A stretch of DNA of 8,290 nt from Pseudomonadota bacterium (GCA_021825225.1 JAKAIH010000099.1:1-8290); one strand, 5' to 3'. Positions 1-7,076 are shown, numbered from the stretch's first letter. The notes: generated by a model from the letters alone, not told the origin. Made by a program: numbers and translations.

Positions 1-136
1 GCGGCTGGACGTGACGCAGCTGCCCAAGCCGTTCCAGGTGAATGCGCTCACCAACCGCGACTGGAATCTCGCCTCCGAATGGCGACAGTGGCCGTTCCGC
101 GTCAAGGCGCCGGTGACGGAGAAGGCGCCGCAATGA
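1..136 (+). CDS. DUF4390 family protein, C-terminal end only
   Basis: Only the last 44 codons are visible, read in frame from base 2 to the TGA at 134-136; the start lies before the window. The end reads RLDVTQLPKPFQVNAL followed by TNRDWNLASEWRQWPF, which matches what I recall of the C-terminus of DUF4390 proteins. These are small exported or membrane-associated proteins of unknown function, encoded next to ntrYX in many betaproteobacteria. The stop codon overlaps the ATG of the sensor kinase gene (ATGA at 133-136), so the two are very likely translationally coupled. The family assignment rests on this short tail plus gene context. No function can be assigned from what is visible. Confidence 0.75.
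   Translation, partial: RLDVTQLPKPFQVNALTNRDWNLASEWRQWPFRVKAPVTEKAPQ
118..125 (+). promoter_or_regulatory. Ribosome binding site deciding the ntrY start
   Basis: The purine run GGAGAAGG lies 7 bases before the ATG at 133. It supports that ATG as the true start. The longer in-frame alternative at ATG 79 lies well inside the DUF4390 gene and would add 18 residues before a hydrophobic segment that otherwise begins right at the N-terminus. Confidence 0.7.
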
Positions 137-2244
137 AATTCGTGCTCATGTTCGGCGTGGCGCTGGGCGCGATCCTGCTGTTCCTGCTGGCCGCCGCAAG
201 CGGCAATACCGCCTTGTTCTCACGCCACTACGCGCTGCTGCTCGGCCTGAACGCGGCCCTGGCAGCGGCGCTCGCGGCGCTGATCGGCTATCAGTTGTGG
301 GTGCTCACGGCCAAGCTGCGCAAACACGTGTTCGGCTCACGCCTGACGCTGCGCTTTCTGCTGATGTTTCTGCCCATGGTCATCGTGCCCGGCGGTCTGG
401 TCTACGTGGTGTCGCTGCAGTTCATGGCTAAGAGCATCGAGTCCTGGTTCGACGTGCGCGTCGACAACGCGCTCGAGGGCGGGCTCAACCTCGGCCGCAC
501 CGCGCTCGACCTGCTGCTCACCGAGCTGAACGACAAGGCACGGCGCATGGCGCTCGATCTTTCGGACAAACCGCAGGCGCAGCAGGTGGTGCTGCTTGAC
601 CGGCTGCGCGAGCAGGCGGGCGTGGACGAGGCGCTGCTGCTGTCTTCCGGCGGCAACGTCATCGCCAGCGCGAGCAAAGGCATGGGCAAGCTGCTGCCCG
701 ACATGCCGAGCAGCATCATTCAGCGCCAGGCGCGCCAGAGCCGCGGCTACTCCGCGCTCGAAGGCGGGCCGGGGCAGGGATTGAGCCTGCGCGTCGTGGT
801 CCCGGTGGCCGCGCTCAGCATCGCCGAGGACGAGCGCCTGCTGCAGCTGCTGCAGCGGGTGCCGCCGGCGCTGGCGCGCGACGCGGAGGCGGTGCAGGAC
901 GTATACCGCGACTACAAGGAGCTGTCGCTGTCGCGCCAGGGGCTGAAGGAGATCTACATCCTCACGCTGACGCTGACGCTGCTGTTGACGCTGTTCTCGG
1001 CGACCGCGCTCGCCTTCCTGCTGTCGGCGCGTCTGTCGGAGCCGCTGGCGCTGCTCGCCGCGGGCACGCAAGCCGTCGCGCGCGGGGACTACAGCCGCCG
1101 CGCCCAGGTCACCAGCAGCGACGAATTGGGCATACTCACCCAATCGTTCAACAGCATGACCGAGCAACTGGACGAAGCGCGCAGCGCGGCCGAATCGCAC
1201 CGCGCCGAACTCGAAACGGCCAAGGCATATCTGGAGAATATCCTCGCCAATCTGTCCGCCGGCGTGCTGGTACTGGACGAACAGCTGCGCCTGGGCACGG
1301 TAAACCACGGCGCCACCGCCATCCTGCAGGAAGCATTCGAGGGCCTGAAAGGCCAGACCCTCGCCGACTGGCCGCGGCTGCAGCCGCTGGCGCACGCCAT
1401 CGTCGCCGGCTTCGAGCAGCACGGCAGCGACACCTGGCAGCAGCAGCTGGAGCTGGGCGAGCGCATGCTGCTGGTGCGCGGCTCGGTCCTGCCGCGCGCG
1501 AGCGGCGGCGGCTATGTGGTGGTGTTCGACGACGTCACCAAGCTGGTCCAGGCACAGCGCGCCACCGCCTGGGGCGAAGTGGCGCGGCGCCTGGCGCACG
1601 AAATCAAGAACCCGCTCACGCCGATCCAGCTCTCGGCCGAGCGCCTGCAGGCAAAACTCGCGAACAGGCTCCCGCCCGAGGACGCAATCACGCTCAACCG
1701 CGCCACCGAGACCATTATCAATCAGGTGGCTGCGATGAAGGGCATGGTGGACGATTTCGGCGAGTATGCGCGCACGCCCGCGCCCAACCTGCAGGCGCTG
1801 GATCTGAACGCCCTGGTGCGCGAGGTGCTCGGCCTGTACGAGCACACCGGCGCGCTGCTGCAGCCCCGGCTGCAGGCCGGGTTGCCGCGGGTGAAGGGCG
1901 ATCCGACGCAGCTGCGCCAGGTGATCCACAATCTGTTGCAGAACGCGCAGGATGCGCTCGCCGGCAGCGCCGGCCCGCGCATCGAAGTCGAAACCGTGCG
2001 CTCGGGCAATCAGGCCTGTCTCAAAATCAACGATAACGGTTGCGGTTTTCCCGAAGCGATCATCATGCGTGCATTCGAACCCTACGTGACCACCAAACCC
2101 AGGGGCACCGGACTGGGCCTGGCGATCGTGAAAAAGATCGTCGACGAACACAACGGCACGATCAAGGTGGAAAACCTGCCCGGACATGGCGCCAGCGTCA
2201 GCGTCACGCTGCCGCTGCAACCGGATGCGGCGAAGGCGGCCTGA
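133..2244 (+). CDS. ntrY: NtrY-type membrane sensor histidine kinase
   Basis: The product is 703 residues, usual for NtrY (about 700-750), and is the inner-membrane kinase expected to phosphorylate the NtrX-type regulator encoded next. Hydrophobic segments lie near residues 3-24, 33-58 and 72-97, followed by an extracytoplasmic region of about 175 residues and a fourth segment at 274-299 rich in Leu-Thr. A HAMP linker follows (about 299-352), then a PAS domain (about 366-475) and the dimerisation/phosphoacceptor domain with LAHEIKNPLTP, where His489 is the predicted phosphorylation site. The ATPase domain shows an N box with N600 and N604 (HNLLQNAQDAL), G1 DNGCGFP (D634) and G2 GTGLGLAIV from G658, so all catalytic motifs are intact. 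The start overlaps the DUF4390 stop and the stop overlaps the ntrX start. In characterised NtrYX systems the signal has been linked to nitrogen, redox or envelope conditions; which applies here cannot be read from the sequence. Confidence 0.93.
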   Translation: MKFVLMFGVALGAILLFLLAAASGNTALFSRHYALLLGLNAALAAALAALIGYQLWVLTAKLRKHVFGSRLTLRFLLMFLPMVIVPGGLVYVVSLQFMAKSIESWFDVRVDNALEGGLNLGRTALDLLLTELNDKARRMALDLSDKPQAQQVVLLDRLREQAGVDEALLLSSGGNVIASASKGMGKLLPDMPSSIIQRQARQSRGYSALEGGPGQGLSLRVVVPVAALSIAEDERLLQLLQRVPPALARDAEAVQDVYRDYKELSLSRQGLKEIYILTLTLTLLLTLFSATALAFLLSARLSEPLALLAAGTQAVARGDYSRRAQVTSSDELGILTQSFNSMTEQLDEARSAAESHRAELETAKAYLENILANLSAGVLVLDEQLRLGTVNHGATAILQEAFEGLKGQTLADWPRLQPLAHAIVAGFEQHGSDTWQQQLELGERMLLVRGSVLPRASGGGYVVVFDDVTKLVQAQRATAWGEVARRLAHEIKNPLTPIQLSAERLQAKLANRLPPEDAITLNRATETIINQVAAMKGMVDDFGEYARTPAPNLQALDLNALVREVLGLYEHTGALLQPRLQAGLPRVKGDPTQLRQVIHNLLQNAQDALAGSAGPRIEVETVRSGNQACLKINDNGCGFPEAIIMRAFEPYVTTKPRGTGLGLAIVKKIVDEHNGTIKVENLPGHGASVSVTLPLQPDAAKAA

Positions 2245-3491
2245 TGTCCCGGATACTGGTAGTCGACGACGAAATCGGCATCCGCGAGCTGCTGTCGGAG
2301 ATACTCGCCGACGAGGGCCACAGCGTGCAGCTCGCCGAGAACGCGGCGCGCGCGCGCGCCGCGCGTGCCGCCGAGCGCCCCGACCTGGTGCTGCTCGATA
2401 TCTGGATGCCCGATACCGACGGCATCACCCTGCTCAAGGAATGGGCGGCGAACGGACAGCTCACCATGCCGGTAGTGATGATGTCCGGACACGGCACCAT
2501 CGAAACGGCGGTCGAGGCCACGCGCATCGGCGCGATCGATTTCCTGGAAAAGCCGATCGCGCTGCAAAAGCTGCTCGCCACGGTCAAGCGCGCGCTGCGC
2601 AACGGCGGCAGCCAGCCGCAGGTCGGGCTCACGCTGCTCAGCCTGGGCCGCTCGGCGGTGCTGTCCGACCTGCGCAAGCGTCTGGCGCAGATCGCCACGC
2701 TGTCGATGCCGGTGCTGCTGCGCGGCGAGCCGGGGGTGATGCCGGAGCTCTACGCGCGCTACCTGCACCAGCCCAATACGCCCTGGGTGGTCGCCGGCGC
2801 GGCGCTTGCCGACGCGCCGCAGGATCTGCTCGCGCAGGCAGCCAGCGGCCTGCTTTTCGTCGAGGAACTGGCAGCACTCAGCCGGGCGCAGCAGCGGAAT
2901 CTGGCTTATGTCCTGGGACGGCAGGAAAAGGCGAGGGCGCGCGTGGTCTCGTTCACGAGCGAGGAGCCGGCGCGCCTGACCGCCGAACTCGGCTTCGATC
3001 CGGTCCTGCTCGCGCGCCTGTCCGAGCTGTCGCTGCTGCTCCCCTCGCTGCGCGAGCACGCCGAGGACATACCCGATATTGCCAGCATCCTGCTGGCGCA
3101 GCTGGTGGAAGCGCGGAACTGCCCGCCGCGGCATTTTTCCACCGCCGCGCTCAACACCCTGCGCCAGTTCCCCTGGCCGCGCAATCTGCAGGACCTGCAG
3201 GCCGCGGTGAAAAACCTGGCGCTCACCGCGCTGGAGGAGGAAATCAGCGTGGCCGACGTGGAGCGCGTGTCGGCACAATTCCATGCCGTCGCCGAAACCC
3301 AGGTGGCGCTGCCGCTCGATTTGCCGCTACGCGAGGCGCGCGAAGCGTTCGAGCGCGCCTATTTCGAACAGCTGCTGGCGCGCGAAGCGGGATCGATCGC
3401 ACGCGTGGCCGAGAAAAGCGGCCTGGAGCGTACACACCTGTATCGCAAGCTCAAGGCGCTGGGAATCGCGCTTGGACGCAAGGAAGAGTAA
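2244..3491 (+). CDS. ntrX: NtrX-type response regulator with degenerate AAA+ domain
   Basis: The product is 415 residues, shorter than typical NtrX (about 450). The N-terminal receiver is intact: acidic D8/D9, phosphoacceptor D52 in LLDIWMPDTDG, S81 and K103. The C-terminal Fis-type helix-turn-helix (about 383-406, GSIARVAEKSGLERTHLYRKL) is also intact. The central domain aligns with sigma-54 activator AAA+ modules but is badly altered. Walker A is GEPGVMPE (161-168) where GETGTGKE is usual, so the lysine is gone. Walker B is GLLFVEEL (202-209) with Glu for Asp. Only about 46 residues separate the two, against about 70 usually, and no GAFTGA is present. FDPVLLARL (251-259) keeps one arginine finger (R258) and replaces the other with D252. 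WPRNLQDLQ (311-319) has Gln where sensor II carries Arg. It should still accept phosphate from NtrY and bind DNA, but not hydrolyse ATP or drive sigma-54. The start overlaps the ntrY stop (TGATG), so expression is coupled. Confidence 0.9.
   Translation: MSRILVVDDEIGIRELLSEILADEGHSVQLAENAARARAARAAERPDLVLLDIWMPDTDGITLLKEWAANGQLTMPVVMMSGHGTIETAVEATRIGAIDFLEKPIALQKLLATVKRALRNGGSQPQVGLTLLSLGRSAVLSDLRKRLAQIATLSMPVLLRGEPGVMPELYARYLHQPNTPWVVAGAALADAPQDLLAQAASGLLFVEELAALSRAQQRNLAYVLGRQEKARARVVSFTSEEPARLTAELGFDPVLLARLSELSLLLPSLREHAEDIPDIASILLAQLVEARNCPPRHFSTAALNTLRQFPWPRNLQDLQAAVKNLALTALEEEISVADVERVSAQFHAVAETQVALPLDLPLREAREAFERAYFEQLLAREAGSIARVAEKSGLERTHLYRKLKALGIALGRKEE
2345..2360. repeat. 16-bp alternating GC palindrome inside ntrX
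   Basis: GGCGCGCGCGCGCGCC reads the same on both strands and contains 14 strictly alternating G/C bases. It encodes part of the Ala-Arg-rich helix before the phosphoacceptor aspartate of the receiver domain. It could form Z-DNA or slip during replication, but it is also a plausible product of Ala/Arg codons at high GC, and no regulatory role is claimed. Confidence 0.5.
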
Positions 3492-3492
3492 T

Positions 3493-3519
3493 GGCCATTT
3501 CAGCATCAGCGAAATGGCC
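3493..3519 (+). terminator. Perfect 9-bp hairpin directly after ntrX
   Basis: GGCCATTTC (3493-3501) and GAAATGGCC (3511-3519) are exact inverted complements around a 9-base loop, beginning two bases after the ntrX TAA (3489-3491). No T tract follows; the next bases are CCCGACTTAGG. It is therefore not a textbook intrinsic terminator. It may be a Rho-assisted stop, an mRNA 3'-end stabiliser, or a protein-binding palindrome between ntrX and trkA. Confidence 0.5.
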
Positions 3520-3527
3520 CCCGACTT

Positions 3528-3553
3528 AGGGGAGTATGCGGGAGGGGTATCCG
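3528..3553. promoter_or_regulatory. Tandem AGGGG-TAT-CG repeat, possible operator
   Basis: Two similar units stand in the same direction: AGGGGAGTATGCGG (3528-3541) and AGGGGTATCCG (3543-3553). They share AGGGG, TAT and CG, and their AGGGG cores are 15 bases apart. The complement of the second core is TACCCCT, which fits the TACYYMT heptamer of NarL-type regulators; the first unit does not fit exactly. The repeats lie upstream of the weak promoter-like pair before trkA, a sensible place for an activator site. The pattern is plain in the sequence; the role is inference. Confidence 0.3.
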
Positions 3554-3581
3554 CTCATTTGCAACGGGCGACGGCGTCGGC

Positions 3582-3610
3582 TCTGCAGCGCGGCAAAAAG
3601 AGCATAAAAT
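3582..3610 (+). promoter_or_regulatory. Weak sigma-70-like promoter before trkA
   Basis: TAAAAT (3605-3610) matches 5 of 6 bases of the -10 consensus. With a 17-base spacer the -35 position is TCTGCA (3582-3587), which matches only 3 of 6. A transcript would start near 3617 and carry a leader of about 70 bases before the TTG start. This is the most AT-rich spot in the gap, which supports it mildly. The poor -35 would fit a promoter needing an activator at the upstream repeats, but that is inference. Confidence 0.25.
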
Positions 3611-3676
3611 GCGCTGCATCCGACATGCATCGTCCTTCGGCTCGCGGTGCAAGCGCGACCGCGCACAACGGGATTC

Positions 3677-3683
3677 AGGGGAG
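3677..3683 (+). promoter_or_regulatory. Strong ribosome binding site for the TTG start of trkA
   Basis: AGGGGAG ends 5 bases before the TTG at 3689. This placement, together with homology beginning exactly at KIIILGAGQVG, selects TTG over the upstream in-frame GTG at 3647, which would add 14 residues unlike the family. Confidence 0.75.
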
Positions 3684-3688
3684 CACAG

Positions 3689-5062
3689 TTGAAAATCATC
3701 ATTCTCGGCGCGGGCCAGGTCGGCACCAGCGTGGCCGAAAGCCTGGTGTCCGAAGCCAACGACATCACCGTAGTGGACGTGGACGGTCCGCGCCTGCGGC
3801 TGCTGCAGGATCGGCTCGACCTGCGCACCATCACCGGCAGCGCGGCGCATCCACCGGTGCTGAAGAACGCGGGGATCGAAGACGCCGACATGCTGATCGC
3901 GGTGACGCAAAGCGATGAAATCAACCTGGTCGCCTGCAAGATCGCGGCGCAGCTGTTCAACGTTCCCACCCGCATCGCGCGCATCCGCGCCCCGCAGTAC
4001 CTCGCCAACGAGCAGTTGTTCGGACCCGAGTGTTTCGCCGTCGACTACGCCATCTGCCCGGAGCAGCTGATCACCGATTACCTGGTCAAGCTGGTGCAGT
4101 TTCCCGAGGCGCTGCAAGTGCTGGAGTTCGCCGACGGCCGCGTCAGCCTGGTGGCGGTGCGCGCCTTCGAGGGCGGCCCCCTGGTGGGCCACCAGCTGCA
4201 GGACATCCGCAAGCACATACCCAATGTGGACGTGCGCGTCGCCGCAATTTTTCGCGGCGACCGGCCGATCGTGCCTGAAGGCGCGACCGTGGTCGAGGCC
4301 GGCGACGAAGTGTTCTGCCTCGCCGCCAGCCAGAATATCCGCAAGGTGATGAAGGAGCTGCGCCGCATGGACAAGCCGGCGCACCGCATCATGATTGCCG
4401 GCGGCGGCAACATCGGCCTGCGTTTCGCGCGGGCGCTGGAGCGCGATTACACGGTCAAGATTCTCGAGCACAACAAGCGCCGCTGCGAGGAGCTGTCGAC
4501 GCGGCTCGACACGGCGCTGGTGCTGCAGGGCGACGTCACCGACGAGTCCCTGCTCGAGGCCGAAAATGTCGAGGAAATGGATCTGTTCGTCGCCGTCACC
4601 AACGACGACGAAAACAACATCATGAGCTGCCTGCTCGCCAAGCGCATGGGCGCACGCCGTGTGGTGGCGCTGATCAACCGGCGCTCCTACGTGGATCTGC
4701 TGCAGTCGGGGCAGATCGACATCGCCATCTCCCCGGCGCAGGCGACCATAGGCTCGCTGCTGGCGCATGTGCGCCGCGGGGACATCACCGAGGTGCACTC
4801 GCTGCGCCGCGGCGCGGCCGAAGCGCTGGAAGCGGTGGTGCACGGCGATGCCGCGTCCTGCCGCGTGGTGGGCCGGCAGATCGAGCAGATCGAATTGCCC
4901 AAGGGCACGACCATCGCCGCCCTGGTTCGCGGCGACGAGGTGCTGATGGCCCACCACGATCTGGTGATCCAGAGCGGCGACCACGCCATCGTCTTCGTCA
5001 CCAACAAGAAAATGGTGCCCAAGGTGGAAAAGCTGTTCCAGGTCAGCGCGGGCTTTCTCTGA
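3689..5062 (+). CDS. trkA: Trk potassium uptake protein TrkA, NAD-binding subunit
   Basis: The product is a cytoplasmic, peripheral membrane subunit that binds nucleotides and gates the TrkH potassium channel. From the TTG start it is 457 residues, almost exactly the E. coli TrkA length. It is a tandem of two RCK modules. The first Rossmann fold opens at once with GAGQVG (7-12) and reaches an acidic strand end in DITVVDVD. The second has GGGNIG (238-243), ending in VKILEHNKRR. Each is followed by a TrkA-C-type domain; the second covers roughly 370-445. Both glycine motifs are intact, so both halves should bind NAD(H) or ATP. The partner gene trkH follows after 20 bases. A 197-base gap with a hairpin separates it from ntrX, so it may have its own promoter, although ntrYX-trkA order is widespread. 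Confident call. Confidence 0.96.
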   Translation: MKIIILGAGQVGTSVAESLVSEANDITVVDVDGPRLRLLQDRLDLRTITGSAAHPPVLKNAGIEDADMLIAVTQSDEINLVACKIAAQLFNVPTRIARIRAPQYLANEQLFGPECFAVDYAICPEQLITDYLVKLVQFPEALQVLEFADGRVSLVAVRAFEGGPLVGHQLQDIRKHIPNVDVRVAAIFRGDRPIVPEGATVVEAGDEVFCLAASQNIRKVMKELRRMDKPAHRIMIAGGGNIGLRFARALERDYTVKILEHNKRRCEELSTRLDTALVLQGDVTDESLLEAENVEEMDLFVAVTNDDENNIMSCLLAKRMGARRVVALINRRSYVDLLQSGQIDIAISPAQATIGSLLAHVRRGDITEVHSLRRGAAEALEAVVHGDAASCRVVGRQIEQIELPKGTTIAALVRGDEVLMAHHDLVIQSGDHAIVFVTNKKMVPKVEKLFQVSAGFL

Positions 5063-5082
5063 GCTAAGGCGAACGCGCCCCC

Positions 5083-6540
5083 ATGGTACGAATTCTCGCC
5101 GTTCTCCACGTACTGAGCGTGGTCGTCATGATTTTCGCGCTGTGCCTGGTGTTCCCGCTCGCCTGGTCGTTCTTTCTCGGCGATGCCGCGCAAACCGCCT
5201 ACGACGAAGCCATAGTCCTGACCGCGATTTCGGGCGTGCTGCTATGGCTGATGACGCGCAAGAAGCGGCGCGAGCTGCAGCCGCGCGACGGCTTTCTGCT
5301 GGTGGCGCTGGTGTGGACCGTACTGCCGGCATTCGCCACCCTGCCGCTGATGTTTTACCTGCCGCACCTGTCATTCACCGACGCCTACTTCGAAACCGTC
5401 TCCGGACTCACCACCACCGGCGCGACGGTGCTCACCGGCCTGGACGCGCTGCCGCCGTCGATCAACATCTGGCGCACCTTCCTCGTCTGGATCGGCGGCA
5501 TGGGCGTGATCGTGCTGGCGGTGGCCATCCTGCCGCTGCTGGGGGTGGGCGGCAGCCAGCTGTACAAGGCGGAAACGCCGGGCCCGATGAAGGACACCAA
5601 ACTCACGCCACGCATCGCCGAGACCGCCAAGGGCCTGTGGCTGGTGTATTTCATGATCACCATCGCCTGTATCCTGTGCTACCGCCTTGCCGGCATGAAC
5701 TGGCTCGACGCCATGATGCACGCGTTCTCCACCATGGGCCTGGGCGGATTTTCCTCGCACGACGCAAGCTATGCCTACTGGAACTCGCCGGCCATCGAAA
5801 TGGTAGCCGTCTATTTCATGCTGCTCGCGGGCATGAACTTCGGCACCCACTTTCTCGCCTGGCGGCGCTGGAGCTTCGGCCCCTATGCGCGCGACCCCGA
5901 GGCCTGGCTGTATCTGCTGGTGGTGTGCGGCAGCGTGTTCGGCGTCGCCTATTACCTGCTCGCCAACCAGACTTACCCCAGTTTCTGGACGGCGCTGCGC
6001 TATGCCGCCTTCAACGTGGTGTCGATCGCCACCACCACCGGTTTTTCCAACACCGACTTCAACCTGTGGCCGATATTCGCGCCGGTGTGGATGCTGTTCC
6101 TGTGCAGCTTTGCCACCTGCTCCGGCTCGACCGGAGGCGGCATCAAGATGATCCGCGCCGAACTGATGGCGCGCCAGGCGGTGCGCGAAATGACGCGCAT
6201 CATCCACCCGCGCGCAGTGGTGCCGGTGAAGCTCGGCGGCGCACCGGTGGAAAACAACATCATCTTCGCCGTGCTCGCTTTCATCCTGATGTACAACGCC
6301 GCGGTCATCGGTATGACCATGCTGCTCGCCGCCTCGGGGCTGGACATCATCACCGCGTTCTCCGCCGTGATCGCGTGCATCAACAATACCGGGCCGGGCT
6401 TGAATCAGGTGGGGCCGGCGACGACCTATGCCGGTCTGAACACTTTCCAGATCTGGGTCTGCACCGCCGCGATGCTGCTCGGGCGGCTGGAATTGTTCAC
6501 GCTGCTGGTGGTATTTACACCCGGATTCTGGCGCAAATAG
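5083..6540 (+). CDS. trkH: Trk potassium uptake channel subunit TrkH
   Basis: The product is a 485-residue inner-membrane protein (E. coli TrkH is 483) that forms the K+ pathway, works as a dimer and is gated by TrkA. Many hydrophobic helices are visible, starting at the N-terminus. All four pore-loop filter sequences of the SKT superfamily are present: VSGLTTTG (106-113), TMGLGGF (217-223), TTTGF (317-321) and NNTGPG (434-439). The GSTGGGIKMIR segment after the third loop, typical of the intramembrane gate region, is also intact. The start ATG has only a weak AAGG 13 bases upstream, so translation probably depends on coupling with trkA, whose stop is 20 bases away. The stop TAG is immediately followed by the stop of the convergent lipoprotein gene. 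Nothing suggests loss of function. Confidence 0.96.
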   Translation: MVRILAVLHVLSVVVMIFALCLVFPLAWSFFLGDAAQTAYDEAIVLTAISGVLLWLMTRKKRRELQPRDGFLLVALVWTVLPAFATLPLMFYLPHLSFTDAYFETVSGLTTTGATVLTGLDALPPSINIWRTFLVWIGGMGVIVLAVAILPLLGVGGSQLYKAETPGPMKDTKLTPRIAETAKGLWLVYFMITIACILCYRLAGMNWLDAMMHAFSTMGLGGFSSHDASYAYWNSPAIEMVAVYFMLLAGMNFGTHFLAWRRWSFGPYARDPEAWLYLLVVCGSVFGVAYYLLANQTYPSFWTALRYAAFNVVSIATTTGFSNTDFNLWPIFAPVWMLFLCSFATCSGSTGGGIKMIRAELMARQAVREMTRIIHPRAVVPVKLGGAPVENNIIFAVLAFILMYNAAVIGMTMLLAASGLDIITAFSAVIACINNTGPGLNQVGPATTYAGLNTFQIWVCTAAMLLGRLELFTLLVVFTPGFWRK

Positions 6541-7071
6541 TCAGCGCAGCCGCTTGAAGGAAGTGAGAAACAGGTCGACGTCGGCCATGGCTACGCCGCC
6601 TTGCGTGCCGACGTAGGCGATCTGGTACAGGCGGCTGCCGTCCAGCGCGAAACGCGCCTTCAGCTGCGTCGGCTGCGCGCCGGCGCGGCCTTCGGCGTAG
6701 ACCTGCAGGCCGGGCAAATCGGCGATCGCGATTTCCTCCTCGGTGTGCGCGCCGGCGCCGATGTTGCGCAACAGCGCGTCGCGCGCCGCATTCAGCCGTT
6801 CGCGCCTATGCGAGGCATCGGCTGCCGCAGCGGGATAGTCGGTATAAGCCACCGCCATGGTGCCCTGCTTCAGGCTGCAGGCGTACATGGTCATGGTGAG
6901 CCTGCCGGCCGCCGCATTGAAGCTGCGCGTCTCCTGGCGCGGCTTGCACGGCAGCAGCGCGGCAAACTTTCCTGCGGGCACGGACAGTTCGCGCCAATCG
7001 AGTTCGGGCGCGCAGCCTGCGAGCGCGGCGCAGGCGAGAACGAGGGCCAGCGCGCCGGCGCGCGAATCCAA
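6541..7071 (-). CDS. Predicted lipoprotein of unknown function
   Basis: I do not recognise a named family. The product is 176 residues from a TTG start. It begins with a short charged stretch, then a hydrophobic signal peptide ending in a lipobox L17-A18-G19-C20, so it should be cleaved and lipid-modified at Cys20. Ala at position +2 suggests sorting to the outer membrane. The mature part has two further cysteines, C42 (in LLPCKP) and C65 (in MTMYACSL), which could form a disulfide in the periplasm. It ends with a pattern of alternating strands and a terminal helix (ADVDLFLTSFKRL), the look of a small alpha/beta domain. It is the last gene of the metH-ridA unit, 7 bases after the ridA stop, and converges on trkH with no spacer. 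The lipoprotein call is good; function is unknown. Confidence 0.8.
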   Translation of the reverse strand: MDSRAGALALVLACAALAGCAPELDWRELSVPAGKFAALLPCKPRQETRSFNAAAGRLTMTMYACSLKQGTMAVAYTDYPAAAADASHRRERLNAARDALLRNIGAGAHTEEEIAIADLPGLQVYAEGRAGAQPTQLKARFALDGSRLYQIAYVGTQGGVAMADVDLFLTSFKRLR

Positions 7072-7076
7072 AGCTG

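Noticed and set aside
79..132. Extended ntrY start at ATG 79
   Set aside because: It lies within the DUF4390 gene without a good Shine-Dalgarno; the ATG at 133 has GGAGAAGG at 7 bases and overlaps the upstream stop.
337..2220. Long minus-strand open frame (627 codons) opposite ntrY
   Set aside because: It is rich in Arg, Gln and His with no recognisable domain, and lies fully antisense to a kinase with intact motifs. It is a codon-bias shadow typical of high GC.
2186..3529. Plus-strand open frame overlapping ntrX in another frame
   Set aside because: Its product is an Arg/Ala-rich shadow; the ntrX frame carries receiver and HTH motifs and starts at an overlapping stop/start.
3615..3629. Small inverted repeat TGCAT-ccgac-ATGCA in the trkA leader
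   Set aside because: A 5-bp stem is too short to claim a riboswitch or operator; no other conserved RNA fold was seen in 3492-3688.
3506..4984. Minus-strand open frame (492 codons) opposite trkA
   Set aside because: It has a His/Gln/Ala-rich low-complexity product with no domain, and trkA on the plus strand accounts for the region.
5142..6557. Plus-strand open frame inside trkH in another frame
   Set aside because: It has an Arg/His-rich product without membrane segments; trkH with all four filter loops is the real gene.
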